A stretch of DNA of 64,000 nt, taken from positions 39,034,295 through 39,098,294 of the forward strand of contig CM055873.1 in NCBI GenBank assembly GCA_029582165.1. Reading direction: 5' to 3'. Below, piece by piece: positions 46,551 to 57,654 of the stretch. Within the stretch, counting starts at the first letter, position 1; every line of letters begins with the position of its first letter. The translations under genes and the position numbers were made by a program. The notes under the pieces were generated by a model. It was given only the letters and a program-made list of their open reading frames with translations, was not told where the DNA came from and searched no databases. The stretch comes from Portulaca oleracea (Eukaryota; Streptophyta; Magnoliopsida; Caryophyllales; Portulacaceae).

Positions 46551-47766
46551 CTAATCTGAGTAAGTCTCAGTTAGTTGTTGCTGGGTGTGACAGCAATCGA
46601 ACTCAAAGTCTTCTGGATACCTTGGGCTTCTCTCGTGGTGAGTTTCCTCTGAAGTATTTGAGCGTTTCCATCACTACAGGGAGATTAAGCAAGTTTGATT
46701 GCCTAGCTCTGGTTGGGAAAATGATGGAGAAAGTCAGATTCTGGGAGTCTAAGCACTTGTCCTATGCTGCGAGAATTCAGTTGGTCAACTCTGTTTTATT
46801 GAGTATGTTTTCGTACTGGGCTAATATTTTTCTTCTTCCGATTAATGTCATTCAGCAGATTACTAAGGTCTGTAGGTCCTTTATTTGGGCTGGTGATTCC
46901 AATTCAAAAAAAATTCCTTTGGTTGAGTGGGATGTTCTGTGTTCTCCTAAGAAACTTGGAGGTGTGGGGTTGAGGAATCCAAGGCTGTGGAATCAAGCTA
47001 CAATGGGCAAATTGATTCGGAATATTGCAAAGAAGAGGGATAGTTTGTGGATCCGTTGGATTCATGAAAGGTATGTCAAGAATCACAATTGGTGGAAGTA
47101 TTCTCCCCCTCCCAATAGCTCATGGAGTTGGAAGAAAATATGTAAAGTCAAGGAGAAGATTAAATTTGGAGATGAGGTGCACTCAAATGGAGGGGAGGGA
47201 ATGCTTCATGTTTTTCTGTCCGAGATTGCTATCTTTGGTTCTTCTCAAACCGTGAAAAATGGTCTTTCTCCCATATTATTTGGAATGGAATTTCTCCTCC
47301 ACGTCATCTTTTCTTGGCTTGGATTATAGCTCACAAAAAAGCCCCTGATGCCACCAGACTTATAGCTCATGGTAGTGACATTGACATTCTTTGCAGCTTG
47401 TGTAAACAGAAGGAGGAATCCATTGAGCATTTGTTCAATGAGTGTGAAATGGCTCAACATATTTTCAGACATTTTGCAGTCCTGCTGGGAATCAAAGGGG
47501 ATTTTATCTCTGTTGACCAACGGTTTCTCAACTGGAAGAATATGAAGCGAGCAAGGTATATCAAGGATGTGGCTGCTGTTGTTATTACTTCTAGTTTAGC
47601 AGTGATTTGGGAAAATAGAAATTACAGCAGGTTTCCTGGGAAGCAGAAGAAGATGTCGGTGGAAGAGGTAATCAAGAAGATAAAGTCTACGATTTTGCAC
47701 AGGTTACTTTACATTTCTAGGAAAAGTTCCAAGTATACAAATTGTATAGATATACTTCTTAGATAG
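46551..47766 (+). pseudogene. LINE ORF2, second part: RT C-terminus and zf-RVT
   Basis: ORF2 homology resumes exactly at the right copy of ctcgg: LSKSQLVVAGC, FPLKYLSVSITTGRLSK, KHLSYAARIQLVNSVLLS and LGGVGLRNPRLWNQA. A frameshift near 47200-47320 separates the last part, WIIAHKKAPDATRL and LCSLCKQKEESIEHLFNEC. The latter is the zf-RVT motif (CxxC...HLFxxC) near the C-terminus. The natural stop is at 47764-47766. The short 3' UTR ends in poly(A) immediately before the 16-bp duplication. Confidence 0.92.
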
Positions 47767-47837
47767 CCAGTTCTGTGGACTCGTCCTTTTGGTTTGGTTT
47801 GTTTGAATGAAATAGAGTTGCTTTCTGCCAAAAAAAA

Positions 47838-47853
47838 TATATTTCCAAGATTA
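47838..47853 (+). repeat. Right target-site duplication of the L1 LINE
   Basis: Exact copy of tatatttccaagatta directly after the poly(A). Confidence 0.9.
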
Positions 47854-49744
47854 GTGATCTATAGTGATCCCTATTTTTATATTTTATATGTTAGTAGTCT
47901 CTACTTTTTCTTGTATTTCGGTGATCCTAAAAAAATTAAAATTGTAATGTGGTACCAAATCTACCTCCCTATTTATTAAAAAAATCTTTAAATTATTTTT
48001 TTGAGAATCCTAGTAATTATTATGACTTTTGTGAGTAATAAAGGAGAAAAAAATTTAGAAAAATTAGAAAAAAAAATGGGACAAACAATATAAATTCACT
48101 TAAAATCGTAGGAAAATGTTGTACTAAATTTTAGAGCAAATGCAAATCAAAATATATGATATTTATTTCTTGATTCGGTGACATCCCACCAAAATACAAT
48201 TTTTCATTTTTTAAGACCATCATGATATTTTTTTTTAAAAAAAATACTTACAAATAAAAGCTGAAAGTAAGGAACTAATGACATACAAAAAAGGGGTTCA
48301 CACGAATTAGATTGTTGAGAGTAGAAGAGAAAAGAAGTAAAGAAACGAATCTTTGATCGAGTTGCGTTTTATACCTTCTCAACAAACAAAGCTCAACACA
48401 TAGAAGATCAAAAAATACAAACTCTTGGCTAATCTAACAACAACCAAAACTCAAACATGAAGCCAAAATATAAACCATCGCGCCACTCTATTAACCACTG
48501 AGTCCTAGTACTGTTGAATATAAGGGAGGATTATATCAATTCTTCAAAGAGTAGTTGCACACGCTTAAACATCTTTAACTTGGAAAATCTTTTCATGCCT
48601 CTAGCTTTTACAAGTGCTCTCAGCTATGTTAGCTTCATCGCATTCAAATCCTTGTGTTCAATATGAGGATTTGTTGCTATTATTTTTTTAAATCGATTTT
48701 TTTATTATTATTTTGTGGGCGGGAATTGTTTTATTATATTGTATTTTTAAATCGATTTTTTTTTCTTTAATATGATTGACCGTTAACCCCTACAATCACT
48801 CCAGGTTCACAATTTCAAAATTTGAATATATTTCTTTTATATATTTATAGATTGCTAGTAGGGTATTTGTCTCCTTATATAATATATCCATGTAAAATAG
48901 TCGTACACTCAAAAAATGTAAAAATGAAAAGGTGGTGTTGTAATAGTAAACATTAAAAAAAGAAACTAGATTACAAAACATATTAAACCGTGTCCACGTC
49001 CAATCTACATGGACCTTATAAATTAACTTTTATTTAAATAAACATAATTTTAAAAATAAAAAAGCTTTAAATTTGGAAAATTTTAGATTACATAAAATGA
49101 ACGGCTCAAATTTAATTGTGACATATATAATAATTATATATGGTGTATGTAGTAGAAATTATTATAACTACCATAATTTTCAAAGTATAATATTACATCT
49201 TTTAAATTTTCAAAATGACTAATGAGTTTTTATTTCAATTATCATTTCCTCAATGTTAATAGGTTACTTATGATCATTGCTTTTATTCTCTTATTTTACA
49301 CAATTCCTATAAAAAAAATTTGAAGATTCTATGAGCTATTTACATATTCTTAATTATTTTCACTCTCCAACTCCCATCTACTAAATAGTCTAAATGGTAC
49401 TTTAACATGATTCACATTTCACAATGGATGTATTTACGAGGTATTATAAAGATAATAACTTCACTAAACACACCTTACACTTATAATTTCCTCATCTTAC
49501 TAATATGTGTGTTTTAAAACTAGGAACACTACTATAATGCATCTAAAAATCAACCTAACTATAACACACATCTAATTTGTGAGTCCCACATTTTGTATTA
49601 GTATTCGAAAGGAAGAGAAATTTGCCTAAAAGGGCTTGTCTTAAGCCTTATTTACATACTATTGACATTAATTATATTTTTTTTCACTTGTCTCTTACCC
49701 AACTTATATTAATTTATTGGAAAGAAAATTTAAGAAACATTGGC
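47854..49744. other. Unassigned AT-rich spacer
   Basis: About 1.9 kb with poly-A/T runs and no supported gene. A short direct repeat, taaatcgatttttttt, occurs near 48690 and 48750. Nothing else is recognisable. Confidence 0.5.
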
Positions 49745-49939
49745 TAAGACTATTTTTATTGGCATCCCTAGACTTGAGGGACACATGAGAGAGGAATTAA
49801 AAAAAAGGAAAATTCAAAGAAAATGGGGGTAGAGGGACGAGCGCTCGTCCTTGGGTTTGAAAAAGGAGAAAAAAGAGGGAGAGAGGGAATGACAGGCGCG
49901 GTAGGGGAGCGTGCAGCACACCCCGTTTTTTTCTGTCTG

Positions 49940-49958
49940 GCGCGTGTGCAACACGCGC
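49940..49958. repeat. Perfect hairpin in the Harbinger subterminal region
   Basis: GCGCGTGT-GCA-ACACGCGC, an 8-bp perfect stem with a three-base loop inside a GC-rich patch about 190 bp from the left end. Confidence 0.8.
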
Positions 49959-50534
49959 GTCGGGACGCGTTTGAACGATTTCCCGGTGGGGCCAGCCACT
50001 ACATATTGCTTTTTTTTTTTGCCCTTTCCTTTTCTTTTCTTTCTCTTTTCCTTTCTTTTGTTTGTTTCCAATGCTTTAATATCCAATAATGGCTGATTTA
50101 TTTTTTTTGAATTTGTAATTACAATTTTGTAATTTAAATAATTTATTTAATTATAAATATTATAATTCAAATTCTTTTAATGTTTTAATTATGTTTCCTT
50201 TTAATGATAATTTAAATAGTTTATTTAAGTATGTGTTAGATTTTTATTTTTGTCTTATTTTTATAGTTAATTAATATGTGATGTTTATGTTTAAATTGGA
50301 GCTAAAACTTATCAACTTAGATATATATGTGAAAATGTAATATTATATTTTATTGTCAAATTAATTGTAATATGAAACTATTTTTGTAATTAAAAATTCT
50401 TTAAAAAAATTATATGAAATTTGACATGGCTATATTTAATATGTATGAGTTTGTTTTTTTCTTAAAAGTTATTATATAAAATGGCATGTAAAATGTTGTA
50501 AACTGATTTCAAAATTATATTTGTAAAGGATACG

Positions 50535-50655
50535 AAAAAACGGCTATATTCCAACGGCTACTTTTTCCAACAGCTATATTCCAACGACTATATTCCAACG
50601 ACTACTTTTTCCAACGGCTATATTCCAACGGCTATATTCTAACGGCTAGTTTTTG
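50535..50655 (+). repeat. Eight tandem AACGGCTA motifs upstream of Harbinger ORF1
   Basis: Units of 14-16 bp alternate between CCAACGGCTATATT and CCAACGGCTACTTTTT, with a few base changes (AACAGCTA, AACGACTA). They end about 15 bp before a TATA box. AACGG is a known Myb-type core, so the repeats could be binding sites for the element's own Myb-like ORF1 product or for host Myb factors (inference). Confidence 0.85.
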
Positions 50656-50667
50656 AAATAACATTGT

Positions 50668-50676
50668 CTATATATA
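50668..50676 (+). promoter_or_regulatory. TATA box of Harbinger ORF1
   Basis: tctatatata, about 15 bp after the AACGG array and about 105 bp before the ORF1 ATG. Confidence 0.65.
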
Positions 50677-50781
50677 CAGCTTCATGTTTGTTGGCCATTC
50701 GTCCCCCAATTCTCAACAATTCTCTCCTTGTACTCAATTCATCTTATCATCTGTTAAACAATTTACCCTTGAGGCAGCAAA

Positions 50782-52020
50782 ATGGATAGAAGATCTGGAA
50801 ATAGCCAACAAAATTCTCCTAATTCAAACCCACAATATCCACAATATGGTAGCTATTACGATTATGATTTAAATGCGAATTACTACCATAATCTCTCCCA
50901 AACTTCAAACCCACAATATTTGTCTCAACCAAACCACCCCACATTTGTCCCTCCTCCGTTAGGGTCGTTCATTGGGATGCTGAACGACGATGGAAATGAT
51001 GTGGTTCGGCTTGGATCTCAAAGCCAACCATTCGTTGTTGAAGACGGAGGCAACGAACTTAACAGAAGCGAGGTCATTCCAGCACGGCCCAGGAGAGCTA
51101 GAAAAGGTGCAGCGGAATGGACTGACTTGGAGGATGAAATTGTCATTAGCGCATGGTTAAATGTTAGCAAGGATCCAATAGTTGGTACTGGTCAGAAGAA
51201 AGATACATTGGAAAATAGGTTGTATCAATACTTTTGTGAAGCGAAAGCAAATCGCCCAGATGTTCAGTGGCCAGAAGGGAGAACTCCATCAACCATGAAG
51301 GCCCGCTGGAAGAGGATTAGGTGCTCGCGGACTTCACGCGCATATGCAAGTGTCATACGCCGCAACCCGAGTGGCTGCAGTGAGGCTGACTACATCAACC
51401 AAGCCAAGGAGACATACAAAACGTTGCATGAGGGAAAGGCATTCACGCTTGAGAAATGTTGGCAACTACTACGCAATGAGGAAAAGTGGAAGATGCACGT
51501 AATTGAAGAAGACCAAAAGACGCAACACTTCACGAAAAGAACGAAGAACACAGCCAGGGGGGCGTACACAAGTTCGGGTTCTAGTTCTAATTGTGTACGA
51601 ATTGATGAGGACGAGGAAGAGCAACATCCAGACCAAACTCCAACCAACCGCCCACCTGGAAGGGATGCTTCAAAAAGGAAGGCGAAGGGCAAAGGGAAGG
51701 CTTCATCTTCTGACAGTTTTGCTCCACCGAATGTTGTTCTTGAGCAGTTGAGTTCAATGTCAACACATGATGACAAAAGGGTGGACACACTTGCAAGGCT
51801 TGCAGAGTTGAGGGCGCAATAGTTGGAAGAGCAGAGGAATTATGCGAAGATTAAGCAGCAAGAGTTGGAAGAGCAGAGAAATTACAATAAGGTTAAGCAG
51901 AGGGAGTTGGATATGCAAACCATTAATATGGATCTCTCACAGTTTCAAGACGAGGAACAAAGAGAAAAATATGCGAAACTGCAAAAAATGGCCTGGGAGC
52001 GCCTATTCAGTAACGAATGA
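50782..52020 (+). pseudogene. Harbinger ORF1: Myb/SANT-like DNA-binding protein (one in-frame stop)
   Basis: The first 346 codons and the following 65 share one phase, separated by a single TAG at 51820-51822. A Gln/Asn/Tyr/Pro-rich N-terminus (residues 1 to ~100) precedes the Myb/SANT-like trihelix domain at about residues 110-240. Its motifs are EWTDLEDEIVISAWLNVSKDP, IVGTGQKKDTLENRLYQYF, RTPSTMKARWKRI, FTLEKCWQLLRNEEKW. A basic linker (ASKRKAKGKGK) and a charged coiled coil rich in LEEQRNYxK repeats follow. Plant Harbinger elements need this protein along with the transposase; it probably binds element ends and helps nuclear import. Host databases often mislabel it glutathione S-transferase T3-like or NAM-associated. 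The single stop makes it almost intact. Confidence 0.88.
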
Positions 52021-52610
52021 TGAAGCAGGGACGACTATTAATATTAATTATGCATTATGCTTGTAACATTTTAGTTTCATTTGATTTTAAATATGTCGTT
52101 GTTTTTTTAATTAATTACGAGGTTTATATTTTGTGTATTTAATTATCTGGCATTTTGGTTTTATGTTAATTTACGAATACATCTTATAACATAACTTTCA
52201 AGCACAATTTGTATAATGCATTATTGTATGGTCAAATCTGTCATGAAACTTGACAAATCCAACAAATATCTTCACATGCAGTCAAATTATAAATAATGCA
52301 GCATTGTATTATCCAATCAGTGTATTGTCAAATTTTTCTAAAAAGTTGACAATCCACCACACACTTGACATAATGGAGCATTGTATAGTCAATTCATTCT
52401 GAAAAAGCAAGTAATTATGTGGATTTCACAATATCTTCATGTATAGTCAATCCAACACAAGTTATCACAATAATTCAATCTTTGAAATAATTTCACATGC
52501 ATTGCTTCCATTTGTATATATACTCATCGCTAAAGGAAACATATTGCACCAACAGCAAACACTTTATTAAAAACATATCTGCAAACTAGGTTCAAAGTAG
52601 TTATCCAAAA

Positions 52611-53953
52611 ATGTCTTTCAATCCATTCGATAAGCAAAATATGTCTTACAATCCATTTGATAATGATCAAGTTCGTGAGCTTGATGCGGCTATGTGAGGC
52701 CATTGAAGAGGAGGCCGCCTCGGTTCGACTTTCCAGAGGGCACACTGTTAGTAGTGCAGCGTATTATCCAAACCGAGGCCAAGTAGTCCTCAAGCGTCCC
52801 CTCCTACTTGTCGTAGGAGACACATCCGCCGTGACCATGAAGAAGCGAATAACCGCTTGTACATGGACTACTTCTCCGAAAATCCAGTGTATACCGATGA
52901 AATGTTTCGGCGACGGTTCAGAATGGGCCGACACTTGTTCCTTCGCATTGTGAACGCCTTGAGGGAACATTACCGGTACTTCACCCAAAGGAAACATGCG
53001 ACGGAAATCGGGTCATCCTTGCAAATGCACCGCTGCTATGCGGCATTAGCTTACGAGTACGCGCGACTCGTTGGACGAGTACTTTCGTATGGGGGAGGCA
53101 ACAATCTTTCAGTGCATCAACAATTTCTGTGACGGTGTCCAACAATGTTTTGGGCCGGAATACTTGCGGAAACCAACTGAACAAGATATGACCCGTCTTC
53201 TACAGGTGGCAGAGCAACGTGGTTTCAGAATCTTTGGGCCGGGAAGTATTGATTGCATGCATTGGAAGTGGGACGGATGTCCCGCTATGCGGGCAAGGTC
53301 AATACCAAGGTGGACAACAAGGCAAGAATGTTGTGCTAGAAGCGATTGCGCTGCATTTACACTGGATATGGCATGCGTTCTTTGACTGGGTCGAACAATG
53401 ACATAAGCGTGCTTGAGCAATGCGTCGCTTGATGATCTACTCAAGGCCGCCACCTAAGTTCAATTTATCGGAGGTGAGCATTTTAATTATGGATATTACC
53501 TTACTGATGGTATTTATCCATATAGACCCACCCTAGTCAAATCTATATCAAGGCCTCAGCTGCCCAAACACAAGCTATTTGCAACTCATCAAGAAGCAAA
53601 TAGAAAAGATGTCGAACGAGCATTTGGAATCTTGAAGGCTCGATTTAGTTAGTTCGCCAAATTTCGGTTTTGGGATGTCCCAACCATGAAGAAGGTTATG
53701 AGGACATGCGTCATACCGCATGATATGATAGTCGAGGATGAGAGGGACACGTTAACCTATAGCTTTGGTACACCACAATATGATATACTATATAAAAAAT
53801 GTAACTTACAAAGACTAACCATTGGTCGAATTTTGCGAAGAATGGTTGAAAAAGAAACTGGAGACTCGTGATAAACAGGAAGGTATGCGCCTTCAAAATG
53901 CGTTGGTTAATCATATATGGATGAAATATGGAGCTACGTACAATCATAACTGA
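52611..53953 (+). pseudogene. Harbinger DDE transposase (HARBI1-like, several frameshifts)
   Basis: The probable start MSFNPFDKQNMSYNPF is shifted out of phase within 30 codons. The conserved N-terminal part is readable at about 52830-53000 (RDHEEANN, YMDYFSENPVYTDEMFRRRF, RMGRHLFLRIVNAL). Next are MDEYFRMGEATIFQCINNF, FGPEYLRKPTEQDMTRLLQ and GPGSIDCMHWKWDGCP, the last carrying the first catalytic Asp. Later pieces show YYLTDGIYP and EANRKDVERAFGILKARF (catalytic Glu), then MIVEDERD, ending at TGA 53951-53953. At least four frameshifts and an in-frame stop break it. The enzyme would cut the element ends and insert at TWA sites. Confidence 0.88.
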
Positions 53954-54610
53954 TCCATCCATTCCGCTATCCATAATTAAGTTGTATTAATTAGTTATGC
54001 TGTACCTAGTGTTTAATTGTGTACTTCTTTTTAAGTATTTTCATTTCTTATTCTGTTAGTTTAATCTTTGTTTTTATGTTGCATTTATATTTTGTTCAGG
54101 GTTGTACTTTGACGAATTTTATTAATGTAATCTTTAACATGTAATCTTTAACGTAATTATATTTCTGTTTGCTGTATTTTATATTACTCATTAGGTTTAT
54201 TGTTTAAATACTAGCTATTGCATTAATCAACATATTTATTTTTAAAAATTTTAAACATAATCATTTTTTAAATAAAAAATTATAATAAAATAAAAATATA
54301 TTAGTACAGTATTTTCACATTTCTAATTAATTTTTAATATTTTAATTATTAATTATAACTATACAATTTCATCATTGTAGAAAACAATTATAGTCCAATA
54401 CAAAAAAAAAAGAAAGCAATTATACTCTACATGTGGGTCCCATAATCCAATAAAATATTACTCCCTACTCCACTTATCTCTCATCTCATCCCCCAACTCC
54501 AAGGACACCATTAACAATACCATACCCCAACACCCATTAAAATAATACTATTTTCACTATTCATATCCCACTCATCCCCTAATCTCAGGGACACCAATGT
54601 GGATAGCTAA

Positions 54611-55281
54611 ATACTTGCATTGTACATGCATGTTTCATGAATATAGGATTTAGTATTTTTATAATAGTTAAATCCCAAATTTAAACACTTAAAGTGTACA
54701 TTTTTAATAGTAAGTATTAATTATTAAATTTTAATAGTAAGTATTAATATGGGTCTTGATATTAATACCTTTCTTATGATCTCATGTCAAGACACTTCTT
54801 AAGCATCTTACTTTTGATCATCAAGCTATTATGGTTCTTAATATTAATTTTTAATAGTAGTATACTATAGTATTAACTATCAATTATAGGAATCGTGGAT
54901 GCGTTGGTTACGCTATCGAATATAAAATTCATCGATATTATTATAAAATTCATCATAAATTAATTTATCAATATTATTGTAAAATTTATCAATATTTTTT
55001 AAATTTATCATGTAGAAAATTAATCGATTTTAATACATGTGGTGGGCTCAAGTAGATTCTGCATGATATAAGGTATAATTTATTATTTTTCATTGAACAA
55101 GACAATTAAAAAAAAATGTATTTATCCCAAAATTCATGCAGTACCATTTTGGAATATAATTATTAGACAAAAACCTTCATCAATCATCATGATTCATGGG
55201 TTTGGCAGATTGCTTTGCTGCATTTTAGGGAAAAGTTATTCCAATATGACCCACCAAAAACTATGCTCCAAAAGATTGTTC
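54611..55281. other. Unassigned AT-rich spacer with a dispersed repeat
   Basis: No gene. Its part at about 54780-54915 is related to 57140-57285 (see the repeat entry). Confidence 0.45.
54868..54913. repeat. Dispersed repeat, copy 1
   Basis: agtattaactatcaattata followed by ...gcgttggttacgc matches 57237-57283 with few changes. Weaker similarity (aagacactYcttaa) extends about 100 bp upstream in both copies. Confidence 0.6.
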
Positions 55282-55965
55282 AGGCCTTTTTATGCAGAAG
55301 ATTGCGGTGCAGTCTTTAATTTCTACCACATTTCACCACAACATACCATAATTATATTCAATATATCACCTCACTTTTCTTTCTCCTCACTTTTTTTTCG
55401 ATAATTTGCAAGCCGTAAAAGGATAAGAAGCATCAAAGATGCTACAAAACCGCAACAAACAACAGTCCAACAAGGAAAAAACAAAAACAATAAAATAGCA
55501 CAACTCGAAACAACGAATAAACAGCAGACAAACAAAACAAAACAGCACAGCCTGAAAGCCTCTTCATCCAGTCTTCCAAGAGAAACACCAAGGCTCAAGG
55601 GACAATCACACCCAATCAGTCCTTGTCTTCATCCAACCTCTTCTTCTTTAGTAGTTTATAGCCGTCTCCCGGTCTTGTAATATTTTCAGGCCACCTTTAT
55701 TGCTCATGTCAACCGTCAGCCGATCCATCAAATCATCAAAAGGCGTGGATTTGCTCCCCGCGAGAGAATTGCAGTTTTGAGTCGGCTTCTTAACCCCTTT
55801 AGCACCTTATACTTTTCTCATCTACGTATACTTTTCTCATCTACTTTTCACACCATAATTCTCACCACAATTCATCACAACTCACCACAATTCACCACAC
55901 TTATTCAAATTCCATTGCCGCACCATTACCACACCGCAACCAACTGTATAAAAGAATGGGGCCTT
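55282..55965. mobile_element. Tourist-like MITE, copy interrupted by a retroposed fragment
   Basis: The right part (caccacaattcaccacac ... cgcaccattaccacaccgc ... aaagaatggggcc, then TTA) matches the better-preserved MITE ending at 60132. The left end is degraded to ggcctttttatgcag. The interior is interrupted at about 55388-55790 by unrelated sequence with a poly-T edge. Confidence 0.55.
55388..55790 (-). mobile_element. Retroposed fragment with poly(A), LINE 3' end or processed gene copy
   Basis: On the minus strand a short open stretch (about 55667-55790) reads NSLAGSKSTPFDDLMDRLTV and ends at TAA. About 280 bp of T/G-rich sequence typical of a 3' UTR follow, closing with an eight-A run at 55388-55395. 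The flank has duplicated atacttttctcatctac text. I do not recognise the peptide as a LINE C-terminus, so it may be a processed copy of a host mRNA. The identity is open. Confidence 0.45.
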
Positions 55966-56095
55966 AGTTTAGTATAAGGTCTCAAGTCCATGAAAATTCA
56001 AGATAAGGTTAATTGAAAAAGAAAAAATCAAGGTAAACTATTCCAGGTTCAACATATTTAGGCCCTGTAAATTTCATGGGCTGATTGAGATAAGT
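55966..56095. other. Short spacer
   Basis: Nothing recognisable. Confidence 0.4.
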
Positions 56096-56099
56096 AAAT

Positions 56100-56310
56100 A
56101 ATTACCATAAATTACCTAAAGTTACCGAAAATTACCAAAAGTTACCAAAATTTACCGAAAATTACCAAAATTATCGAAAATCACATGACACGTGTAAAAT
56201 AAGTTTTTTTTTTTTAATTTTTTCCTTTTATTTCAAAAACACAAATTTTCCCAAAGTTACCAAAAGTTACCAAAAATTACTAAAAGTTACCAAATATTAT
56301 CAAAATTCAT
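56100..56310. repeat. GTTACCAAAA minisatellite in two blocks
   Basis: About 15 units of roughly 10 bp (attaccaaaa, gttaccaaaa, gttaccgaaa) occur at 56100-56180 and 56255-56310, separated by an A/T-rich 70 bp. Units drift by one or two bases. Confidence 0.85.
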
Positions 56311-57139
56311 CATTTACCTTACCTCAAGATATCTATGAAAGTTACCAAGTATTGTTTCCCTGATATTATATCGCCCCTCTTATAAATTTCATAAGGACGA
56401 AGATAAAGATTGGCGCATTTATAGAATGAATTTTTTTTTATTGTGATAGTTGTCATGACAACCACTATAAATTTTTCCTAAATTTGATAGAAGTGTTGAA
56501 TTTGAAGTGACTTTGACAGGAGCCGTTGATTCCTTATATTGATGTGGTCATCATATTCATACCTCTAAATAGTAATTGATTGCCATTGTTTTGGAAGCAA
56601 ATCAAAGGTTATTTCTTCTTTAGGTTATCAGAAGGGTTGGGGAATAAAATCTTTTGTTTGTTCCTTTTGTAGCCTTCAATTCCCCTTAATTTGTGTCTAA
56701 AGCATAAAGGGAAATTCCAAGGGTTTGAGTTGCAAGTAAAATAAGGCATCAAGTAAAGTAAGGGAAATTCCACAGGCCCCCATTGCCTTCAATTTGGCTT
56801 TCATCACACTGCTTTGCACGGATACTGTTCTTGTAACTAATGGATTTTTATATTATGTTCTCCATGGTCATGACTCATGTGTAATAATAAAATAGCAGTA
56901 CGTGCGTTAAATCCTTTTGTGATAGAGAATATGTATGTTAAATTTATTAAAATTAATATATATATATATATATATATGATATATTAGAAAATATAAATTA
57001 ACTAATTTATTTTTCTATTTAGTTAATTAAATAGTATTATGAATATGAAAATAAAATCAAGAAAGTTGTGCTATACTTTCGTCTTAAATACGTACAACAA
57101 AAAAATAATAGTAAATTTTTCAATCAGTTTATTTAAGGG
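56311..57139. other. Unassigned AT-rich spacer
   Basis: No gene or element end recognised. A short (TA)n run lies at about 56959-56977. Confidence 0.45.
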
Positions 57140-57285
57140 TGATGATAAGTGTCTTGCCCCAAGACACTCCTTAAATGTCTTCTCCCTTATAAAATCAATA
57201 CTTATTATCATTTTTAACCCCAATTTTTTTGACAGATACTATTAATTATCAATTATAAGAAGCTTGGAATGTGTTGGCTACGCCA
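57140..57285. repeat. Dispersed repeat, copy 2, with hairpin
   Basis: Counterpart of 54780-54915. It contains the palindrome GTGTCTTGCCCCAAGACAC at 57149-57167. The word tgtcttgcccaagac recurs near 57490-57506. Confidence 0.6.
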
Positions 57286-57654
57286 ACAATTAAAATTGAC
57301 ACCCTGACGAATGAACCTTATCCGTTGGGCATATTTTAGACGCTTTTTTGTAAATTTTTAAAAATATAGATAAAAGTGTGATTTTATACAATTTATATAT
57401 ATTATTATAGTTATAGAAGTCAATCATGTAACTTTTTTCCAATTTAATTCACAAATATATAGGTTTTCTATCATGACAAGACACAAAATATGTGTCTTGC
57501 CCAAGACTTTTATCATTTCCCTTTATTTAAATAAACCAAACAACTCTATGATTCTTTTCAAGTCTTTCTCAATAGCACTCCAAAAAACACTTACAAAGAA
57601 TAGGGCCTAGAAGGGAATTTAGAGATAATAATTTTTCTGAATTTCACAAAATCT

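Larger units (their letters stand above)
39896..47837 (+). mobile_element. Near-full-length L1-type LINE, split by a solo LTR
   Basis: The element is bounded by exact 16-bp duplications. It has a 5' UTR of about 175 bp with CTCTCT repeats, ORF1 (Gag-like), ORF2 (endonuclease, RT, zf-RVT) and a short poly(A). Without the solo LTR and its duplicated 5 bp it is about 4.55 kb. No RNase H domain follows the zf-RVT part, unlike the LINE at 23.5 kb, so two L1 subgroups are present. Confidence 0.92.
49748..54607 (+). mobile_element. PIF/Harbinger transposon (inactive)
   Basis: Flanked by TAA at 49745-49747 and 54608-54610, matching the TWA target preference of the superfamily. The imperfect terminal inverted repeats read GACTATTTTTATTGGCATCCCT at the left and, inward from the right, GCTATCCACATTGGTGTCCCT, with similarity continuing over about 40 bp (matching GGGA and ATGAG blocks). 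Inside are the two expected genes: a Myb/SANT-like ORF1 and a DDE transposase. Both are damaged. Confidence 0.88.

Noticed and set aside
49823..50089. Frames of 88-90 codons on both strands near the Harbinger left end
   Set aside because: Low-complexity Lys/Arg or Phe-rich translations of purine/pyrimidine tracts, overlapping on opposite strands, with no known domain.
51390..51788. 132-codon minus-strand frame
   Set aside because: Antisense shadow of Harbinger ORF1.
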